A stretch of 34,061 nt of DNA from DATAMF01 sp964472565. Lineage in GTDB: Bacteria > Chloroflexota > Anaerolineae > Aggregatilineales > Aggregatilineaceae. The stretch is taken from the NCBI GenBank assembly GCA_964472565.1, contig CAYYNB010000054.1, forward strand, positions 1-34,061, in the 5' to 3' direction. The notes beneath the pieces were generated by a model. That model did no database searches, was not told the DNA's origin, and saw only the letters and a list, made by a program, of their open reading frames with translations. Made by a program: the position numbers and the translations under genes. Below are positions 23,762 through 31,532 of the stretch, one piece after another; the stretch's first letter is position 1, and each line of letters opens with the position of its first letter.

Positions 23762-24745
23762 ATGGTTACAGCACTGGTTACGGGCGGCACGGGGTTTGTC
23801 GGATCGCATATCGCGCGGATGCTGGTTGAGCGCGGCTATGACACGCGGATTCTGCGCCGCAGCACCAGCCGCCTGGATGCGCTGGCGGATGTCATCTGTG
23901 AGCACGCCATTGGCGATGTGATGGACCTCGACTCGCTGCGGGTGGCGCTGGAAGGCGTCGATTGGGTTTTCCATACCGCTGCGGTAGCCGATTACTGGCG
24001 CAGTGATCCCCGCCGCATTTATGAAGTCAATGTAGACGGCACCCGGAATGTGCTGCAAGCCGCCGAAGAAATGGGCGTCAAGCGGGTGATCGTCACCAGC
24101 AGCGCGGCGTCCATCGGTTACAGCGCCGATCTGCGCAGCATGGACGAAAGCATGCGCTTTAACTGGGATCAGCACATTATGCCCTATGGTCACAGTAAAT
24201 TTCTGGCCGAAGCCGAGGTTTACCGGGCGATCCAGCGCGGCCTCGACTGCGTGATCCTGAATCCCACCGTGATCACCGGGCCGGGCGATCTCAACCAGAT
24301 TTCGAGCAGCGTCATTTTGGAGATGGCGCGCGGCAACGTCCCGCCGACGATCCCCCCCGGCGGCGTGACCGTGATCGATGTGCGCGACGTGGCTGCTGCG
24401 CATATTGCCGCCGCCGAACGAGGCCGCACCGGGGAGCGCTATTTGCTCGGCTCGGTGGATTTAACCCACAAAGCGTGGTTCCGCCTGATTGCTGATACCC
24501 TCGGCGAACAGCGCAGTTTGATCATCCTGCCCGCCTGGATCATGCTGCTGGTGGCCGAAGTTGCGCGGGTGCTGCGGCGCTTCCATGTGCCGCTGCCCAT
24601 TGACGGCAACCAGCTTCAACTGAGCGCCCACATGATGTTTTATAACTGCCAGAAATCCTGGCGTGAACTGGGCGAACCCCAGGTTCCGATCCGCCAGAGT
24701 CTGCTGGATACCTATAACTGGTACAAGGCACACGGGGATCTATGA
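23762..24745 (+). CDS. NAD-dependent epimerase/reductase, HpnA/dihydroflavonol reductase-like
   Basis: A 327-residue extended SDR. Nucleotide-binding motif TGGTGFVG near residue 7, IGDVMD, VFHTAAVADYW, the serine motif VTSSAAS and the catalytic YGHSK, all in the right order; NPTVITGPGD follows. The wording is closest to hopanoid-associated sugar epimerase HpnA and dihydroflavonol 4-reductase-like enzymes. Substrate unknown; no hopanoid gene lies in the window. The start at 23762 is preferred because GGGAG at 23751-23755 has 6 nt of spacing to it, whereas the ATG at 23756 touches this site. Its stop overlaps the start of the methylase as ATGA. Confidence 0.8.
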   Translation: MVTALVTGGTGFVGSHIARMLVERGYDTRILRRSTSRLDALADVICEHAIGDVMDLDSLRVALEGVDWVFHTAAVADYWRSDPRRIYEVNVDGTRNVLQAAEEMGVKRVIVTSSAASIGYSADLRSMDESMRFNWDQHIMPYGHSKFLAEAEVYRAIQRGLDCVILNPTVITGPGDLNQISSSVILEMARGNVPPTIPPGGVTVIDVRDVAAAHIAAAERGRTGERYLLGSVDLTHKAWFRLIADTLGEQRSLIILPAWIMLLVAEVARVLRRFHVPLPIDGNQLQLSAHMMFYNCQKSWRELGEPQVPIRQSLLDTYNWYKAHGDL

Positions 24746-25818
24746 AACTGGTGCAGCAGTCCCTGTTTTCTGCCCAACAATCGCGCCGGATTGACAGCCC
24801 ATTTCCTTCGACACGTTATCAAGGCAGCAAACGGAAACTGCTCGATTGGATTTGGGCCAATACTGAAACCTTAGAATTCGATACGGTGCTGGATTTGTTT
24901 GGCGGGACTGGTTGTGTGAGCCACTTGTTCAAGACCGCCGGAAAACAAGTTATTTACAACGATCTGCTGCGCTTTAACTGGAATATCGGCCTCGCCCTGA
25001 TTCAAAACAATGAGACGCATTTAAGCGCCGCCGATCTTGATCTGGTTCTGAATCCTCAGCCCGACATCCATTATCCTGATTTTATCGCCCAGACATTTCA
25101 GGGAATTTATTTTACCGATGAGGAAAACGCCTGGTTAGATCGGGTGGTTTACCATATCGACCATCTGCTGACCGACCCGGTGAAACAAGCCTTAGCCCGC
25201 TTTGCGCTGTATCAGGCGTGCATCATCAAGCGCCCCTACAATCTGTTTCATCGCGCCAATCTGTATATGCGGCAGGCGGATGTATCGCGTTCATTTGGCA
25301 ACAAAACCACCTGGGATACGGCTTTCGAGACCCATTTTCGCGCGTTTGCCGCCGAAGCCAACGCCGCTGTTTTTGATAATGGCCGGAACAATACGGCGCT
25401 GTGCAGTGATGCGCTGGACGCCCCGACACAAGTGGATCTGGTCTATATCGACCCCCCATATCTCAGCACCAAAGGGGTTGGTGTCGATTATCAGGAGTTT
25501 TATCACTTCCTGGAGGGCCTCACATCCTATAACGAGTGGCCGCCGCGCATCGATTACCAGTCCAAACACCGCCGCCTCACGCGTTTTGCTTCCCCCTGGA
25601 CCCAGGCTGATCAAATCACAGATGCTTTTGATGCCGTTTTTGCCCGCTATCAGAACAGTATTCTGATGGTGTCCTACCGCGATGATGGCATTCCATCCAA
25701 AGAGACACTGATTGAACTGTTGCGGCAGTATAAAAAGCACGTCGTTGAAGCGAACAAAAAACAGAAGTACGTTTTGTCCAGGCGCGACTCCAAAGAAGTC
25801 CTTTTAATCGCTCAATAA
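24742..25818 (+). CDS. DNA adenine-N6 methyltransferase (D12/Dam class), partner of an EcoRV-like nuclease
   Basis: A 358-residue alpha-class N6-adenine methylase. Motif X, TRYQGSKRKLL (24-34), is followed by motif I VLDLFGGTGCVS (49-60), which binds S-adenosylmethionine, and motif IV DPPY (237-240), which holds the target adenine. It is longer than Dam (about 280), mostly between motifs I and IV. Known EcoRV-type systems use this methylase class and methylate the first adenine of GATATC; this specificity is inferred from the neighbour, not read from the enzyme itself. It overlaps the epimerase gene by 4 nt and ends 12 nt before the nuclease gene, so methylase is made first, which protects the host. 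Confidence 0.9.
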   Translation: MKLVQQSLFSAQQSRRIDSPFPSTRYQGSKRKLLDWIWANTETLEFDTVLDLFGGTGCVSHLFKTAGKQVIYNDLLRFNWNIGLALIQNNETHLSAADLDLVLNPQPDIHYPDFIAQTFQGIYFTDEENAWLDRVVYHIDHLLTDPVKQALARFALYQACIIKRPYNLFHRANLYMRQADVSRSFGNKTTWDTAFETHFRAFAAEANAAVFDNGRNNTALCSDALDAPTQVDLVYIDPPYLSTKGVGVDYQEFYHFLEGLTSYNEWPPRIDYQSKHRRLTRFASPWTQADQITDAFDAVFARYQNSILMVSYRDDGIPSKETLIELLRQYKKHVVEANKKQKYVLSRRDSKEVLLIAQ

Positions 25819-25830
25819 AGGCGGCTTAAG

Positions 25831-26691
25831 ATGAATGATGATCTTCATAACCAGTTTGTCGGTTATTTCGATCAACTGCGCCAGCGTGTAACCACCGAAA
25901 CGGGGGATTGGACAGTCAAAGGATTTATTGACGTCTACCAGCAGATTTACACGATCTCGCTGGATACCAAAGTGCTTTCCAAAATACTTGAACTACTCAT
26001 GTTTCCGGTATTAGCTGAATTTGCAGCGGTTCATAGTTATAAAATTGTTCTTGCTCGTCAGCAGAATCAGTATCCTGATCTCAGCCTGGTTGCGCCAGAT
26101 GGGGCCAAATATGCGGTTGATATCAAGTCAACCTATCGCACAGGTATAGATCGTCAGGGTTTTTCAAAAGTGAATGGGATGACGTTGGGAACCTATATGG
26201 GCTACTTTCGCGCGCGGGATGTCGCATCGATTAGCACATTTCCCTATAACGCCTATTCCAGGCATTATATTTTGGGTGTTATCTATACCCCAATACGTGA
26301 TGTAGATGAACGCCGGGTATATCGGCTTGATTATTTGCAAGAAATTCCTTCGGTTGCCAGAGATTTCGAATTCTTCTTCCACGAAAAATTTCGTATCGCA
26401 GCGGATCGCCCCGGCAGTGGAAACACGCGGAATATTGGCTCATCTGTCTTTGAAGAACGCCTGTTGAATGGATCGGGGATTTTTGCATCGTTGGGTGTGG
26501 AAGTTTTTGATGACTACTGGATGAATTATCGCACCTTAGCCGATGCACGTGCCGAAGGCTTAGCCAGACCACCCTACCACAATTTGATTGAATATCGCCA
26601 GCACAAAGCACAAGGCGCGTCTATTCTGTATGTTCCTCAAACGGAACTTCAAACCGAGTCCGAAGAATCCGAACAGAATGATGAGGAATAA
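25831..26691 (+). CDS. Type II restriction endonuclease, EcoRV-like, predicted to cut GATATC
   Basis: A 286-residue PD-(D/E)xK nuclease whose text aligns with EcoRV along most of its length as I recall that sequence: LDTKVLSKILEL (EcoRV SDTKVLSTIFEL), QQNQYPD (QQNHYPD), VDIKSTY (IDIKTTY), MTLGTYMGYFR (FTLGGYTSFIR), PGSGNTRNIGS (AGSGNTTNIGS) and DDYWMNYRT (LDYWRNYER). The catalytic residues are all present: D83, D97 and K99 (EcoRV D74, D90, K92). QQNQ fits the Q-loop and GSGNT the R-loop that reads the DNA bases, so GATATC with a blunt cut is likely. It is about 40 residues longer than EcoRV. AAGGCGG lies before the ATG. No controller (C) gene is seen. Confidence 0.9.
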   Translation: MNDDLHNQFVGYFDQLRQRVTTETGDWTVKGFIDVYQQIYTISLDTKVLSKILELLMFPVLAEFAAVHSYKIVLARQQNQYPDLSLVAPDGAKYAVDIKSTYRTGIDRQGFSKVNGMTLGTYMGYFRARDVASISTFPYNAYSRHYILGVIYTPIRDVDERRVYRLDYLQEIPSVARDFEFFFHEKFRIAADRPGSGNTRNIGSSVFEERLLNGSGIFASLGVEVFDDYWMNYRTLADARAEGLARPPYHNLIEYRQHKAQGASILYVPQTELQTESEESEQNDEE

Positions 26692-26703
26692 AAACAGCGT
26701 TTT

Positions 26704-26733
26704 TTGACGCCCGCGCCGCCCTCATGCTACGAT
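26704..26733 (+). promoter_or_regulatory. Promoter of the second GT-C gene
   Basis: TTGACG (26704-26709), an 18-nt spacer and TACGAT (26728-26733), with TG one base before the -10 box. The start codon is 37 nt further on. The same -10 wording (CATGCTACGAT) and the same spacing are found at 29005-29034. Confidence 0.7.
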
Positions 26734-26769
26734 TGCGCCCCGGTTTAACATCCACCCAAACGGATCACC

Positions 26770-28215
26770 ATGGTCTCAAAATCCCGGCTGCTGATCATCG
26801 GCAGCTATGCCGTTATTCTCATGCTCGCCGCTCTCAGCAATTTTCCGCTGCTGCATGGGCAGTTTCAGGGTTCCGATGAAGTCGATCAGCTTCAGATCGC
26901 CGCGCCCATCGCCAGCGGGGATGTATCGCTCTCCGAGATCGGCCAACTGCTCACCCGCGCCTACCACCCCCCGCTGCGCTATCTGCTCTCCGCGCTCGGA
27001 CTCGCGCTGTTCCCTGACTCGGAACTCGGCCTGCGCCTGATTGCTATTCTCGTCTCCCTGCTCATGACGTGGCAGGTGATCGCGTTGGGGCGCGATCTCG
27101 GCGGGCTGCGCGTCGGCCTGATCAGCGGGCTGCTGGTCGCATGCAGCGCCGTGTACCACTGGACCTCGATGGCTTTCGGCTGGAGCATCATGGTGTGGGC
27201 GCTGCTGTGTGCTGTACGCAGCCTGCGTATCTCGTCCCTCGATCTGACGGATCCCCGCGAAACCCGCCGCTTTTACTGGATCAATTTCTGCCTCATTCTG
27301 GCCTTCCTGATCAACACCGGAAACAGCCTGTTTGTCGCCATGACCGGGGCGCTGTATCTTTGGGCGAACTGGCCGCGCCTCCGTCTGCTGATCAAACGGT
27401 ATCTGCCCGTTGCCGCCTTTTACGGCCTCTACTACGGTTATTTTCTTATCCTGGTTCCCCATTTCAGCGAGTCGATCTATGGGGTGCATGTCGGGGCGGG
27501 GCAGTATACCAAAAACACGCTGCGCGCCCGTGCCTCCCATTTGAATCTCACTTCCCTCTGGGAGAATATCCAGGGCCTCAACGCCTATTTTTTCCCGCTG
27601 CTCGGCCTGATCCTCTTCGGCGCGGCGTTATGGTATTTGTGGAAGCACGATAAACGCCTGCTGCTCTGGATCATGCCGCACCTGCTGCTGTGGTCCTTCT
27701 ATTTTTACCGCGCCACCCAGCAGTACATCGTGCTGCTGGCGATTGCCATTCTGCCCTTCGCTGTCCAGTTTTTCTATGAGCGCCTGTCCCGGCGCGCCTT
27801 TTTCGCCGCGAGTCTGGCCGCCGGGGCGCTGTTCGCCGCCTGGAATAGTGTGCTGTTTATGCGCCCTTATGCGCCGCCGGAATACCCCGATCAGGTGCTG
27901 GAATGGAGTGGAGCCTGGGCCGAACGCCATCACAATCTCGTTTGGCCCGTCGATGACATCGCCCGCGATCTGGATGCGGTGGGCCTTCCCTATGCCGACG
28001 ACATCAACGAGAGTTTTTCGCTCTTTTACTACCGCCGCCCGCTGTATGTCGCACACCTCACCCCGGACAATTTCACCCATTCCGGTGACTGTTACCGCCT
28101 CGCTTCACCGCCCGATGTCCGCGTGATCGTGACGGACAAGCCGCTGTGTGCCGATCAATATACTTCTATGCGGGCTTTTGAGGATGCGGGCATCTTCCGT
28201 TATATCCTGCGATGA
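26770..28215 (+). CDS. GT-C-type membrane protein (ArnT/GT39-like)
   Basis: A 481-residue integral membrane protein with about ten helices. After the first helix comes FQGSDEVDQLQ (near residue 32), with the acidic residues used by GT-C enzymes, and YHPPLRYLL (near 65), the HPP motif of the PMT/ArnT group. Helices run to about residue 370; the last 110 residues are soluble and probably outside. It is therefore a likely polyprenyl-phosphate-sugar dependent transferase, but the acceptor is unknown. It has its own promoter and is a separate unit from the upstream restriction-modification genes. It shares only the general family pattern with the enzyme at 3274-5109. Confidence 0.75.
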   Translation: MVSKSRLLIIGSYAVILMLAALSNFPLLHGQFQGSDEVDQLQIAAPIASGDVSLSEIGQLLTRAYHPPLRYLLSALGLALFPDSELGLRLIAILVSLLMTWQVIALGRDLGGLRVGLISGLLVACSAVYHWTSMAFGWSIMVWALLCAVRSLRISSLDLTDPRETRRFYWINFCLILAFLINTGNSLFVAMTGALYLWANWPRLRLLIKRYLPVAAFYGLYYGYFLILVPHFSESIYGVHVGAGQYTKNTLRARASHLNLTSLWENIQGLNAYFFPLLGLILFGAALWYLWKHDKRLLLWIMPHLLLWSFYFYRATQQYIVLLAIAILPFAVQFFYERLSRRAFFAASLAAGALFAAWNSVLFMRPYAPPEYPDQVLEWSGAWAERHHNLVWPVDDIARDLDAVGLPYADDINESFSLFYYRRPLYVAHLTPDNFTHSGDCYRLASPPDVRVIVTDKPLCADQYTSMRAFEDAGIFRYILR

Positions 28216-28298
28216 ACCATTGTCGTCTCATCCGCTTCGGTATAAGCTAAAGTTATCGCCTTTTTGATGGGCGGTTCTTGTGTCTGAAAAGGAATATT

Positions 28299-28706
28299 AT
28301 GCCAGCCAGAGATCGCTACCAGGATGCGGTGATTAACGCGCTGAGAAAAGCGGGATGGAATCGGATTGACGAGCAGATTGCTATAATCATAGAAAATCGC
28401 CGTTTATGGATTGATATTCGTGCTGGCAACGAAACGAATCAACTTGTTGTTTTGATTGAAGTCAAAGGCTTTGAAAACAGGCCATCACCGATTGAATATC
28501 TGGCCCAGGCCGTAGGACAGTACACCCTCTATCAAGCGGCGTTAGAATATCTTCAGATCGACTTACCACTCTATCTTGCTGTTCCAGAGGCTGCGTATCG
28601 TGGTATTCTAAGTGAAGAGATTGGCAAACAAACATTGAAACATAATCGTGTTCGGTTGCTGGTTTTCAATCCTGAGCAAGAGGAGATTCTAGCATGGATC
28701 GACTGA
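28299..28706 (+). CDS. xisH: XisH family protein, PD-(D/E)xK-like nuclease fold
   Basis: A 135-residue protein that reads as XisH, a factor first found to be required for excision of the fdxN element in Anabaena. The motif RLWIDIRAG (D39), followed by VLIEVKGF (E54, K56), has the D-x(n)-ExK shape of PD-(D/E)xK nucleases, with AVGQYTLYQ (near 71-79) as the helix with the conserved Gln and Tyr. Nuclease activity is inferred from these residues. The start at 28299 is chosen because AAGGA precedes it at good spacing; an upstream ATG at 28278 lacks one. It overlaps XisI by 13 nt. No XisF-type recombinase is in the window. Confidence 0.85.
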   Translation: MPARDRYQDAVINALRKAGWNRIDEQIAIIIENRRLWIDIRAGNETNQLVVLIEVKGFENRPSPIEYLAQAVGQYTLYQAALEYLQIDLPLYLAVPEAAYRGILSEEIGKQTLKHNRVRLLVFNPEQEEILAWID

Positions 28707-28999
28707 CCCAAACGTTGCGGGATGTGCTGAAAGGCTACACAGGCGAGGCCCTCAACGGCTATAGTTACCTGACAGAAAACAGCGACGGCACTGTTTTTAC
28801 AGTGGTTTCAGTGGGGTATTTGCCCGACAAACGAATTGTTGATGCCGGTTTGATTGTCCGGATCGTTGGTGAGCGGATTATTGTCGAACGTGATGTGAAC
28901 GACAAACCCTTAATCGATGCTCTGCTTCAAGCCCACGTACCCCGTCACCAGATTGTCTTAGCTTATGCCGGTGAACCGGTTGAAGAATCGGCAGCCTGA
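28694..28999 (+). CDS. xisI: XisI family protein
   Basis: A 101-residue protein matching XisI: it begins MDRLTQTLRDVLKGYT, has YLPDKRIVDAGLIVRIVGERIIVERD in place of the family core (normally with W.KRRVHG), and ends PRHQIVLAYAGEPV (family: I.K.DIVLGF..P). XisI is almost always encoded right after XisH. The two overlap here by 13 nt and AGAGGAG lies 8 nt before its ATG, so both are made in fixed ratio. Its role is described as controlling excision together with XisH; a regulator or neutraliser of the XisH nuclease is a hypothesis. Confidence 0.8.
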   Translation: MDRLTQTLRDVLKGYTGEALNGYSYLTENSDGTVFTVVSVGYLPDKRIVDAGLIVRIVGERIIVERDVNDKPLIDALLQAHVPRHQIVLAYAGEPVEESAA

Positions 29000-29004
29000 C
29001 TCCA

Positions 29005-29034
29005 TTGACTCCCCGTCCCCTTCCATGCTACGAT
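29005..29034 (+). promoter_or_regulatory. Promoter upstream of the 19-codon ORF and MFS gene
   Basis: TTGACT (29005-29010), an 18-nt spacer and TACGAT (29029-29034), just after the XisI stop. Same design as the promoter at 26704-26733. Confidence 0.7.
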
Positions 29035-29083
29035 CATCCGCAGCATTAAAACAAACATCCATCTTCTAAACAGGCGGACGCAT

Positions 29084-29143
29084 ATGAAAATCGCTATCCG
29101 TCATACCACCGCACTGGTCTATTCCCTGAGCGAGTACGCCTGA
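29084..29143 (+). CDS. 19-aa leader ORF or gene remnant
   Basis: A short frame (MKIAIRHTTALVYSLSEYA) behind a strong promoter and an AGGCGGA site 6-7 nt before the ATG. The first residues are worded like the start of bacterial transglutaminase-like proteins (M.I.IRHTT.Y.YS), which could mean the stub of a lost gene. It could also be a short leader peptide for the MFS gene 38 nt further on. Neither is proven. Confidence 0.35.
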   Translation: MKIAIRHTTALVYSLSEYA

Positions 29144-29181
29144 TCGCCGGATAACGCTCCTTCTCACACGAGGAAACAGCC

Positions 29182-30435
29182 TTGTTTCATGCCCTGTTTA
29201 AAAAACGCGATGCCTTCCTGGTCTATCTGCTGCTGGAAGGCTCGACATCACTGTTGTTCGCATTGATTTTCACGCTCAATCTGGTTTACCACGTCACCGT
29301 GGTCAAGCTGAATCCGCTGCAATTGGTGCTGGTCGGCACTATGCTCGAGACGGTGGTTTTTCTCTTTGAGGTTCCCACCGGCATTTTGGCCGATGTCTAC
29401 AGCCGCCGGATTTCGGTGATCGTCGGCCTGATCCTGATTGGCTTCGGCTTCATGCTCGAAGGGTCGTTCCCCCATTTCGGGGTGGTGTTGTTTTCCCAAC
29501 TGTTTTGGGGCCTCGGCGCGACCTTCACCAGCGGCGCACAGCAGGCGTGGGTGGCCGATGAATTGGGCGAAGAACGCGCGGGGCGTGCCTTTTTACGCGG
29601 CGCGCAGATCGGGCAAATCGGCGGGCTGATCGGCATTGCTGCCAGTGTCGCGCTCGGCAGCATCCACATTCAGCTTCCGATTGTGCTCGGCGGCTTCCTG
29701 ATGATGCTCCTGGGGTTCATCCTGATCGCTATCATGCCCGAAAACGGCTTTAAGCCGACCCCACGCGAAGACCGTAACTCCTGGCGCACGATGATAACCA
29801 CCTTCCGCGATGGCGTGCGCCTGATTCGCGGGCGCACGGTCTTGATCATCCTGGTGGGTATCTCGCTCTTAAGCGGTCTTTCCAGCGAAGGCTGGGACCG
29901 TCTATGGGCCGCGCATGTCCTGGAAAATTTCACCTTCCCCGATCTGCTGGATGAAGTCGTCTGGTTCGGTCTGCTGGGGATGATCTCGATGCTGCTCTCG
30001 CTGATCGCTACCGAAGGCATCCGTCGTTGGATCGATGTCAACCACCCGCGCAGCGCGGCCCGCGCCCTGCTGATCATCCATGCCCTTACCATCATCGGGA
30101 TGTTGGTTTTCGCGCTGGGGGCCAACTTCTGGGTGGCGATTACCGCCTTCCTGCTGACTCAAATGCTGCGCGGCATCACGTATCCGATCCTCATGGCCTG
30201 GAGCAACCCGCAGATCGATTCGAGCGTGCGCGCCACCGTCTTTTCGCTGTCCAGCCAGACCAACGCCATCGGCCAGATCGCGGGTGGTCCGGTGGTTGGA
30301 GCCATCGGCACGGCGGGATCGCTGCGTTTGGCGCTCGTCGTCACCAGTCTGATCTTCTCGCCCGTGCTGCTGCTGTTGGGGCGCGCCCTGCGCTGCACTG
30401 ACACCGCGAGTGCTCCCGATGTGGACCCGGTGTGA
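29182..30435 (+). CDS. MFS transporter
   Basis: A 417-residue major facilitator with about 12 helices. VPTGILADVYSRRISVI near residue 65 is the loop 2-3 signature (G.LADR.GRR) of the family, and the second half has a looser copy. The wording is of the general drug or solute exporter type; the substrate cannot be told. The start is a TTG at 29182 with a perfect AGGAAACAGCC site before it; there is no ATG in frame until residue 53, within the membrane part, so the TTG is the only sensible start. It uses the promoter at 29005-29034 or reads through from it. Confidence 0.85.
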   Translation: MFHALFKKRDAFLVYLLLEGSTSLLFALIFTLNLVYHVTVVKLNPLQLVLVGTMLETVVFLFEVPTGILADVYSRRISVIVGLILIGFGFMLEGSFPHFGVVLFSQLFWGLGATFTSGAQQAWVADELGEERAGRAFLRGAQIGQIGGLIGIAASVALGSIHIQLPIVLGGFLMMLLGFILIAIMPENGFKPTPREDRNSWRTMITTFRDGVRLIRGRTVLIILVGISLLSGLSSEGWDRLWAAHVLENFTFPDLLDEVVWFGLLGMISMLLSLIATEGIRRWIDVNHPRSAARALLIIHALTIIGMLVFALGANFWVAITAFLLTQMLRGITYPILMAWSNPQIDSSVRATVFSLSSQTNAIGQIAGGPVVGAIGTAGSLRLALVVTSLIFSPVLLLLGRALRCTDTASAPDVDPV

Positions 30436-30479
30436 GTTGCGGGCGATTAGTTTCTGATTTTTCTGTAGGAGCCAAGTAG

Positions 30480-30509
30480 AGCGGGACAGATATTATGATC
30501 TGTCCCGCT
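30480..30509. terminator. 12-bp perfect hairpin between convergent genes
   Basis: AGCGGGACAGAT (30480-30491), a 6-nt loop and ATCTGTCCCGCT (30498-30509). It lies between the MFS gene (plus) and the secreted protein (minus), 11 nt from the latter's stop. There is no T run on either side, so termination is likely but not certain. Confidence 0.55.
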
Positions 30510-30519
30510 GCTGAAGGAA

Positions 30520-31206
30520 CTACTTCACAACAGTGGTGGGCAGGGGGCGACTGTTCCATACCGCATCTGGATTCGGGCCAACCGAGTTTGCCGGAACCCA
30601 GACAAACGTGCATTGGAGGAGAATCTGTCGATACTCGCCGCTGGCATCCTGTCCGATCACCAGATAGGTTTTCCCGGCCTCAATTGTAAGCGTGGGTTCG
30701 ATCATTTGACCCGGCACGGAATAGACAGCCGCGGGAGCCACAAATTTGCCCATGACGGCTTGGGCGGGGATATTGATCAGCGCGTCACATCCTGGTACCC
30801 CTTCCGCCCCGCAGTTCACGGCGTAATTGACCGGTCCATTACTATAACCACCATGGCTTCCCCAATGGAATGCATAAGTTCCATCCGCAGGAACCGTATA
30901 GCTGATCGTGATGGGTGCCGATTGATACTGTGCACCATACCAGACGCCATTAACGAGCAGACCGACTACCCCTACCGTTGTGCCCGTGCCAAGCGTAAAC
31001 ACGATGTTAACGACTTCGTCTGCGAGAAAATCCCCTGTGAACATGTGACTCTCGCCAGGGACAAAGGTTCCTGTTAACCCATTGATGCCTGCACAGCCGC
31101 TCGATGAGGACGTTTGTGCTGCTGCAATGCTGTGGTTCGGCACCACCGATAGTGCAGTAACCAGACACAGAAGAATAACCCAGTGTAAAGAAATCTGACG
31201 TTTCAT
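30520..31206 (-). CDS. Secreted beta-rich protein of unknown function
   Basis: A 228-residue exported protein with a clear signal peptide (residues 1-30, ending SIAAAQ), a short Ser-rich start to the mature chain and then beta-rich sequence. The middle part (TGTFVPGESHMFTGDFLADEVVNI ... PADGTYAFHWGSHGG) is worded like pre-peptidase C-terminal or similar sandwich domains. Four cysteines lie in the mature chain (CAGIN, NCGAEG, GCDAL, LQCTF), possibly forming disulfides. GGAGGGGG precedes the ATG at 6-nt spacing. No enzyme motif is visible. Confidence 0.75.
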   Translation of the reverse strand: MKRQISLHWVILLCLVTALSVVPNHSIAAAQTSSSSGCAGINGLTGTFVPGESHMFTGDFLADEVVNIVFTLGTGTTVGVVGLLVNGVWYGAQYQSAPITISYTVPADGTYAFHWGSHGGYSNGPVNYAVNCGAEGVPGCDALINIPAQAVMGKFVAPAAVYSVPGQMIEPTLTIEAGKTYLVIGQDASGEYRQILLQCTFVWVPANSVGPNPDAVWNSRPLPTTVVK

Positions 31207-31332
31207 AGAACCCCCTCCAGTTATATTAGCTAGAATTTTCTGCGAAAAAACAGCATAATATATATTCTACTATAAATTGAAGAAATTTGTGCCTACTATT
31301 TTTTGCGGAGCTTGTAATACCCTCGTGACTCA

Positions 31333-31384
31333 CCATCCGAGTTAGCCATCCAAGTTCACCATCGGAAGACTATCCATCGTTGAA
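31333..31384. repeat. Four degenerate CCATC-headed repeats
   Basis: Units start with CCATC at 31333, 31346, 31359 and 31374; the first two are 13 nt each and differ at three places (CCATCCGAGTTAG, CCATCCAAGTTCA); the others are more diverged. No known element is recognised. Confidence 0.4.
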
Positions 31385-31450
31385 CATCTGTGCTATTCTG
31401 GTTCTGAGAGTCACGGCACTTTTTCAAATCAAAACGCAAAACACGAGAAC

Positions 31451-31481
31451 TCGCGTCGTGAAACAGCATTTCACGACGCGA
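31451..31481. repeat. 13-bp perfect inverted repeat
   Basis: TCGCGTCGTGAAA (31451-31463), a 5-nt loop and TTTCACGACGCGA (31469-31481). It is 52 nt after the stop codon of the EamA gene on the minus strand, where a moderately T-rich stretch follows, so it may terminate that transcript. Confidence 0.7.
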
Positions 31482-31532
31482 AAATTCGGGTGTTTTCCCC
31501 TCAAACGGCGATTCAAGGGGGGGCGGGGGGTA

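Larger units (their letters stand above)
31207..31532. other. Intergenic region, 326 nt
   Basis: Lies upstream of the secreted-protein gene and downstream of the EamA transporter (both minus). The part next to the secreted-protein gene (31230-31290) is very AT-rich and probably holds its promoter, for example TATTAT on the minus strand. The middle has a short direct repeat and the right part a strong hairpin (separate entries). No gene was seen. Confidence 0.5.

Noticed and set aside
31333..31384. Possible CRISPR array
   Set aside because: Units are only 13-15 nt with no spacers and no cas genes nearby.
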